In this document: positions 6,794 to 10,810 of the stretch, piece by piece
Numbering within the stretch: position 1 is the first letter of the stretch
Layout: each line of letters opens with the position of its first letter
NCBI GenBank assembly: GCA_937914965.1
Contig: CALGIY010000324.1
Span: 1-10,810 of the forward strand
Direction of reading: 5' to 3'
DNA from: an uncultured Thermoanaerobacteraceae bacterium
GTDB lineage: Bacteria; Bacillota; DSM-12270; Thermacetogeniales; Thermacetogeniaceae
DNA length: 10,810 bases
The notes under the pieces: generated by a model
What the model saw: the letters and a program-made list of their open reading frames with translations, nothing else
The model's database searches: none
Told to the model about the DNA's origin: nothing
Program-made: the position numbers and the translations under genes

Positions 6794-7209
6794 GATATCC
6801 ATCGGTATGGATGTCTGAACATTTAACTATTGGCGCAGGTACTATAATATGTGCTGGTATAATATTAACAACAAACATAAAAATTGGGAATCACTGTATA
6901 ATATTTTTGTGTTGTCGTATAGGGCATAGTACTATGTTAGAAGATTTTGTTAGTCTTATGCCTAGTACAAACCTAGCCGGGGATGTAAATGTAGGATGTG
7001 GTTGTTATTTTGGGCTTAATTCTTCGGTAATAAATAGAACGGAAATCGGTATGTGGAGTGTTATTGGTGTCGGTTCAGTTGTCGTTCGAGATGCCCCTTC
7101 AAAAGTTATCTCAGTTGAAGTTCCAGCAATAACAATGAAGAAAATGAATTATGGTGCTTGTGAAAGGCCCGACAGGATAATCAGTTTGTTACGAAAGGAA
7201 AACGATAAC
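6775..7209 (+). pseudogene. pglD: Sugar O/N-acetyltransferase (PglD/EpsM/NeuD-like), N-terminus deleted
   Basis: About 145 residues of a left-handed beta-helix acetyltransferase are open here, beginning FATLRYPSVWMSEHLTIGAG, which corresponds to the FxTLIHPSAxVS start of the hexapeptide domain in the NeuD/PglD family. It continues IKIGNHCIIF, RIGHSTMLEDFVSLMP with a candidate catalytic His, then LAGDVNVGCGCYFG, INRTEIGMWSVIGVGSVVVRDAP and a degenerate VPA ending. The N-terminal Rossmann-like sugar-binding part of about 85-90 residues (GxGGHA motif) is missing, because the gene is joined at about 6771-6780 to the phosphoglycosyltransferase remnant. GTG 6775 keeps the frame open but has no ribosome site. 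No stop separates it from the aminotransferase, so a readthrough fusion of 515 residues is formally possible. In the intact pathway it would acetylate UDP-4-amino sugar to UDP-N,N'-diacetylbacillosamine. Confidence 0.8.
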
Positions 7210-8322
7210 ATGGATAATGTCCGACTAGCTTCACCAGACTTAGATGATTCCGATATTCTGGCGGTTGTTGATGTATTGCGCTCCGGGAGGCTTGCCTTGG
7301 GTCCAAAATCTCGAGAGTTTGAGCAGATGATTTCTGATTATGTAGGAGTTAAGCATGCAGTTGCGGTAAACTCGGGAACATCAGCCCTACACTTGATTGT
7401 ACGCGCTTTGGGGATTGGGCCGGGAGATGAAGTGCTTGTACCTTCATTTACCTTTGCTGCCAGTGTGAATGCTATTATTTATGAAGGGGCAGTCCCTGTT
7501 TTTGTCGATATCGAACCGGAAACCTATAATCTGGATCATCGCGATCTTGAACAGAAGATTACTTCTCGGACAAAAGCCATTATGGTTGTAGATGTTTTCG
7601 GACATCCAGCCGAGTGGAATGATATATTGAGAATAGCTGGGAAATACAATCTACATATTGTCGATGACTCCTGCGAGGCTTTGGGGGCGGAGTATAAAGG
7701 AAGTAAAGTTGGCCAATTCGGCGATGCAGCAGTTTTTGCTTTTTATCCGAATAAACAGATTACGACCGGTGAAGGAGGTATCGTTGTTACTAACGATGAA
7801 GATATTGCACGGTTATGCCGAAGTATGCGCAACCAAGGTCGAGGAGAAATGGGAGTATGGCTACAGCACCAACGTTTAGGATATAATTATCGGATGGATG
7901 AGATGTCTGCTGCCCTCGGAGTCTCCCAACTCAAGAAAATTGAAAAATTTTTGATGAAAAGGGAACAGGTCGCCCGGTGGTATAATGAACGTCTTTCTGG
8001 ATTGGATTGGGTGATACCGCCTGTTGTGAAAGACTATGTGCGTAAAAGTTGGTTTGTATATGTAATAACTCTTGCAGAGGGGTTAGAGAGAGAGCCAGTG
8101 ATGAAAGAGCTAGAAAGACAGGGTGTTCCCTGCCGGGGGTATTTTTCTCCTGTTCATCTTCAGCCTTATATCAGAGATTATCTAGGATCTCTTGAAGGGG
8201 ACCTTCCAACTACTGAATCTGTGGCGCGGCGTACAATTGCCCTTCCCTTTCATAATAATCTCAGACCAGAGGAAATAGATATTGTGGTGGATGCATTGAA
8301 GAATGCTGTAACTAATCTATAG
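7210..8322 (+). CDS. pglE: DegT/DnrJ/EryC1 PLP aminotransferase (PglE/EpsN-like)
   Basis: This complete 370-residue sugar aminotransferase has NSGTSALHL (54-62), which binds the PLP phosphate. FTFAASVNAIIYEGAVPVFVD, VDDSCEALGAEY (Asp at about 153 holds the pyridine nitrogen) and FAFYPNKQITTGEGG (Lys182 forms the Schiff base) follow. The end has YNYRMDEMSAALG and the SxxxRRTIALPFHNNL block. With the dehydratase at 8577 and the acetyltransferase remnant upstream, the likely substrate is UDP-4-keto-6-deoxy-GlcNAc and the product UDP-4-amino-4,6-dideoxy-GlcNAc. That assignment comes from context; the DegT family covers many amino sugars. ATG 7210 has AAAGGA (7194-7199) about 10 nt upstream. The frame is continuous with the acetyltransferase remnant, but this start gives exactly the family's usual N-terminus and length. 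The order phosphoglycosyltransferase-acetyltransferase-aminotransferase matches epsL-epsM-epsN of Bacillus subtilis. Confidence 0.93.
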   Translation: MDNVRLASPDLDDSDILAVVDVLRSGRLALGPKSREFEQMISDYVGVKHAVAVNSGTSALHLIVRALGIGPGDEVLVPSFTFAASVNAIIYEGAVPVFVDIEPETYNLDHRDLEQKITSRTKAIMVVDVFGHPAEWNDILRIAGKYNLHIVDDSCEALGAEYKGSKVGQFGDAAVFAFYPNKQITTGEGGIVVTNDEDIARLCRSMRNQGRGEMGVWLQHQRLGYNYRMDEMSAALGVSQLKKIEKFLMKREQVARWYNERLSGLDWVIPPVVKDYVRKSWFVYVITLAEGLEREPVMKELERQGVPCRGYFSPVHLQPYIRDYLGSLEGDLPTTESVARRTIALPFHNNLRPEEIDIVVDALKNAVTNL

Positions 8323-8479
8323 ACGCTATCATAGTAGAAGGAGATAAAGAAACAAGTATAAACCTGAGTTATGAAAATAATATATTAATCCCCTGAGACA
8401 GAATGCATTATTATTTATTGTTCGCTATTGTTTTTTTTAACAGATAAGAATTAGCGGAAAAATATTGTAAAAAGCGACG

Positions 8480-8516
8480 GAGGCCACCTCAGGCAGGAGA
8501 TGGCCTCTTGTTTGTT
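8480..8516 (+). terminator. Rho-independent terminator (or attenuator) before the dehydratase gene
   Basis: GAGGCCACCTC (8480-8490) pairs with GAGATGGCCTC (8497-8507): ten pairs with one C-A mismatch around a six-base loop. The T-rich run TTGTTTGTT follows. It lies 157 nt after the aminotransferase stop and about 70 nt before the next start. It therefore either ends the upstream transcript or, if transcription begins upstream of it, acts as a leader attenuator for the dehydratase. The rest of the gap 8323-8576 is AT-rich and I see no gene in it. Confidence 0.65.
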
Positions 8517-8576
8517 GAATAGGTAAAGCGATTCTTCTATGTGACATTTTTTTGATCTAACAGAGGTGGAGAGAAA

Positions 8577-10517
8577 TTGGAACGAGTATTACGAACAGCA
8601 GTTTTTTGTCTATTAGATGTTCTTTTTATCAATATCGCCTACCTGGGAGCATTTGCCCTTCGCTTTGATGCTGCGATTCCAGGAGAATATTTGGTCAATT
8701 ACCCCTCTTTTGCCCTGGCAGTTACTGTTATTACTATTTTGGTTTATTATTTTTTCGGTTTCTATAGGAAGATGTGGCAGTATGCCAGTGTAAGAGAGAT
8801 GTATAATGTACTTTTGGGGGTTACTGCAGCAAGCCTTGTTGTTATCACTGTGGCTTACACTTTTATCTATCCGGAAGCTGCGATTAAGCCCATGCCGCGC
8901 AGTATTTATCCGATTGCCTGGTTGTTGAATCTTGTTTTGACAGGCGGCAGCAGGTTTGCATCGCGTTCCTTGAGGGAATACCAGAACGGAACGGGAAAAA
9001 GTAACCAGATAGCTGCTGCTCCAGTAAATACGAAACGAGCCTTGATTGTTGGTGCTGGAGAGGCAGGGGCAATGGTGGCTCGCGAACTGCGCAGTCACCC
9101 TACTTTGGCATTGATCCCGGTCGGTTTTGTTGATGATGACAGCCGAAAGCAGGGGTTTGACCTCAATAATATTTCGGTCCTCGGCAGGAGAGAGGATATC
9201 CCTCGGTTGGTTGAAGAATACCATGTGGATGAGATCGTTATTGCCATGCCTTCAGCACCAGGGAAGATGACCAGAGAAATTGTCGAGATCTGTAAAGGAA
9301 CAGGAGTAGGAGTGAAGACACTTCCTGGAGTTTACGACTTGATCGATGGCAAGGTTTCTGTCAGTCAGCTGCGGGAGGTGCAGTTGGAAGATCTTTTAGG
9401 GAGAGACCCCGTGCAGCTTGATATGGACAGTATCGCAGCCTACCTGGAAGGTAAGGTGGTTTTGGTCACTGGTGCTGGTGGTTCTATTGGGTCTGAGTTG
9501 TGCCGCCAGGTTGCTCACTTTCGCCCTGGTAAGCTGGTTTTGCTGGATAATACCGAGAATAACCTTTTTGATATCGAGCAGGAATTAAAAGAGCGTTTCC
9601 CAAATATCAAGCAGTTTGCTGAATTGACAGATATCCGGGATGAGACACATATCAAGCGGGTGTTTGACCTCTATCATCCCCAAGTTGTCTTTCATGCAGC
9701 GGCTTATAAGCATGTTCCTATGATGGAGCGTTTTCCAGAGCATGCTGTCTCCAATAATATCCACGGGACATATACTGTAGCATCAACTGCCAAAAGGTAT
9801 GGATGTGAAACATTTGTTTTCGTATCCACAGACAAAGCTGTGAATCCTACCAGTATCATGGGCGCTTCAAAACGGGCGGCAGAATTGGTGGTACAGCATT
9901 TTAATGAGCAGTGCAGGAAGGAAAATTTGAACAGCCGTTTTGCTGCGGTCCGTTTTGGGAATGTTTTAGGCAGCAGAGGAAGTGTGATTCCCACATTTAA
10001 GCGCCAGATTTCTTTAGGGGGCCCCGTTACAGTGACACATCCGGATATGGTCCGTTTCTTTATGACTATTCCTGAGGCGGTTCAGCTCATCATCCAAGCG
10101 GGTTCTTTTGCCAAGGGCGGGGAAATTTTTGTCTTGGATATGGGGGAACCGGTCCGCATCCTTGATTTGGCGCAGGATCTGATCCGTCTTTCCGGCCTGA
10201 CCCCTGGCAAAGATATTGAGATCAAGCTTACCGGAATCCGCCCAGGTGAAAAGCTGCGAGAGGAACTATTTACCGACCAGGAAAAGATGAGTGCCACCAG
10301 GTACAGTCGGATCTTCGTTGCTCACAACGGTGACACCTACCTGGATGATGCAGAACAGTTGTTGGATAAGGTGTGCCATGGCTGCGGGTTGAATAATTCT
10401 GGCGAAGCGCGGATGCTTCTAAATGTACTGTTTCCGACTATTGAGCATAATCTGAAGCAGGATACTTCGCAGCAGGTGACAGCACGGGATCTGGTACAGG
10501 TTTGCGAAAAAGCATAA
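8577..10517 (+). CDS. pglF: Membrane UDP-GlcNAc 4,6-dehydratase (PglF/EpsC/CapD-like)
   Basis: This 646-residue protein has the full two-part form of the family. An N-terminal membrane region of about four helices (within about 1-125) is followed by a first nucleotide-binding fold (ALIVGAGEAGAMVA, glycine motif at about 159-164). The catalytic SDR domain follows, with VLVTGAGGSIGSEL (about 295-308) and HAAAYKHVPMME. Its active-site block VSTDKAVNPTSIMGASKR (T418, D419, K420; Met428 and Lys432 in place of the classic YxxxK) is the pattern of C6 dehydratases such as PglF and WbpM. It probably converts UDP-GlcNAc to UDP-4-keto-6-deoxy-GlcNAc at the inner membrane and feeds the aminotransferase upstream. 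The TTG start has AGAGGTGGAGAG just before it. The gene is visibly more GC-rich than the 1722-4973 genes. A terminator upstream suggests its own transcription unit. The C5-epimerising branch of the family cannot be fully excluded. Confidence 0.93.
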   Translation: MERVLRTAVFCLLDVLFINIAYLGAFALRFDAAIPGEYLVNYPSFALAVTVITILVYYFFGFYRKMWQYASVREMYNVLLGVTAASLVVITVAYTFIYPEAAIKPMPRSIYPIAWLLNLVLTGGSRFASRSLREYQNGTGKSNQIAAAPVNTKRALIVGAGEAGAMVARELRSHPTLALIPVGFVDDDSRKQGFDLNNISVLGRREDIPRLVEEYHVDEIVIAMPSAPGKMTREIVEICKGTGVGVKTLPGVYDLIDGKVSVSQLREVQLEDLLGRDPVQLDMDSIAAYLEGKVVLVTGAGGSIGSELCRQVAHFRPGKLVLLDNTENNLFDIEQELKERFPNIKQFAELTDIRDETHIKRVFDLYHPQVVFHAAAYKHVPMMERFPEHAVSNNIHGTYTVASTAKRYGCETFVFVSTDKAVNPTSIMGASKRAAELVVQHFNEQCRKENLNSRFAAVRFGNVLGSRGSVIPTFKRQISLGGPVTVTHPDMVRFFMTIPEAVQLIIQAGSFAKGGEIFVLDMGEPVRILDLAQDLIRLSGLTPGKDIEIKLTGIRPGEKLREELFTDQEKMSATRYSRIFVAHNGDTYLDDAEQLLDKVCHGCGLNNSGEARMLLNVLFPTIEHNLKQDTSQQVTARDLVQVCEKA

Positions 10518-10563
10518 AATACATATATTAAAGAGGCTTGTGAAAAGAGGAACAAGCGCAGTT

Positions 10564-10573
10564 CTTGTCGAAA
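10564..10573 (+). promoter_or_regulatory. Possible Spo0A box
   Basis: CTTGTCGAAA differs at one position from the Spo0A box TTTGTCGAAA and contains the TGNCGAA core. It lies in the 100-nt gap before the start at 10618. The core is short enough to occur by chance several times in a window this size, so it is only a candidate. It would make sense if the host is a spore former. Confidence 0.15.
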
Positions 10574-10617
10574 TTATATTACCATTATTTTATTCAACCT
10601 TAACAGGAGGAAATAAG

Positions 10618-10810
10618 ATGTCAGTAGAAAAACAAACAATCGATTCAGAACTCAATGAAAAAATACGAACCAAGACCGCAGCTGTTGCTGTAATCGGTCT
10701 TGGATATGTTGGACTGCCTTTGGCTGTAGAAAAAGCCAAGGTGGGTTTCCGAGTGGATGTTAATGGGCCAGTACATCCACTCACACTCCCTGCATTTCTA
10801 CTTCCTGGGA
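10618..10810 (+). CDS. wecC: UDP-N-acetyl-D-mannosaminuronate-type dehydrogenase, N-terminal part only
   Basis: ATG 10618 sits 7 nt after AGGAGG (10605-10610). The protein opens with a 20-residue charged leader and then TAAVAVIGLGYVGLPLAVEKAKVGFRV, the NAD-binding start of the UDP-glucose/UDP-ManNAc 6-dehydrogenase family (GLGYVGLPLA at about 27-36). The PLAVE form favours the WecC/TviB branch, which oxidises UDP-ManNAc or UDP-GlcNAc to the uronic acid for polysaccharide synthesis. After FRV the family expects roughly IGxDVN plus a helix. Here the reading gives DVN directly and then GPVHPLTLPAFLLPG, which I cannot align with the family. The gene may be rearranged or chimeric from about 10755 on. 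It also runs off the right edge, so whether it is whole cannot be decided here. Confidence 0.72.
   Translation, partial: MSVEKQTIDSELNEKIRTKTAAVAVIGLGYVGLPLAVEKAKVGFRVDVNGPVHPLTLPAFLLPG
10751..10782. repeat. Fold-back: 10-bp inverted repeat at the right end
   Basis: GAGTGGATGT (10751-10760) and ACATCCACTC (10773-10782) are perfect reverse complements around a 12-base loop. A second inverted pair lies further out: GTAGAAA at 10726-10732 and TTTCTAC at 10795-10801, with unequal spacing. The position coincides with the point where the dehydrogenase reading stops resembling its family. Confidence 0.5.

Noticed and set aside
8613..9224. 203-codon open frame on the minus strand
   Set aside because: Fully antisense to the dehydratase gene, no ribosome site, no recognisable domain.
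10536..10568. Alternative small hairpins sharing ACAAGC (GCTTGT/ACAAGC and ACAAG/CTTGT) after the dehydratase
   Set aside because: Stems of 5-6 bp and no T-run, so neither a terminator nor an attenuator is convincing.
1..10810. CRISPR arrays, tRNA or rRNA genes, complete insertion sequences
   Set aside because: I saw no regular repeat-spacer pattern, no tRNA-like T-loop motif in non-coding stretches, and no transposase reading on either strand.

Overview
The window looks like part of an exopolysaccharide or surface-polysaccharide locus from a low- to mid-GC Gram-positive bacterium, most likely a Clostridia-type Firmicute. The clues are strong purine-rich ribosome binding sites, free use of TTG and GTG starts, Bacillus/Clostridium-style EPS genes, and the remains of a PhoB/WalR-type response regulator. 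A Peptococcaceae-like origin is only a guess. All intact genes are on the + strand.

Layout. (1) Positions 1-275 hold a decayed response-regulator gene on the minus strand, running off the left edge. (2) An extended -10 promoter (288-316) points right into a leader of about 450 nt. (3) 770-1633 encodes a Wzz-type chain-length protein without a kinase domain. 1722-2999 encodes a Wzy/O-antigen-ligase-like membrane protein. 2992-3894 (GT2) and 3891-4973 (GT4) encode glycosyltransferases in overlapping genes. (4) 4974-5275 is a gap containing an orphan coding remnant and a 12-bp palindrome. (5) 5276-6415 is a second GT4 glycosyltransferase. (6) 6441-8322 is a damaged bacillosamine-type cassette in the order initiating phosphoglycosyltransferase (PglC/EpsL-like), acetyltransferase (PglD/EpsM-like), aminotransferase (PglE/EpsN-like). 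The first gene is frameshifted and lacks its C-terminus. The second lacks its N-terminus. The aminotransferase is intact. (7) A hairpin terminator (8480-8516) precedes 8577-10517, an intact membrane-bound UDP-GlcNAc 4,6-dehydratase (PglF/EpsC/CapD-like). (8) 10618 to the right edge is the start of a UDP-ManNAcA-type dehydrogenase whose reading stops resembling the family near 10755, where the DNA folds back on itself.

How the genes work together (inference from families). The dehydratase and aminotransferase would make a UDP-4-amino-4,6-dideoxy-GlcNAc sugar. The acetyltransferase would finish it as UDP-diNAcBac, and the phosphoglycosyltransferase would load it onto undecaprenyl phosphate. The GT2 and GT4 enzymes would extend the repeat unit, Wzy would polymerise it, and Wzz would set chain length. 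Here the loading and acetylation steps look broken by one deletion plus a frameshift, so the pathway probably does not run from these copies alone. No flippase or tyrosine autokinase is visible.

I see no convincing new type of system. The most informative signals are the deletion-fusion scar at about 6775, the fold-back at the right end, the long leader RNA and the unidentified remnant at 5062-5247. Several disruptions in one window could be true gene decay or sequence/assembly error.
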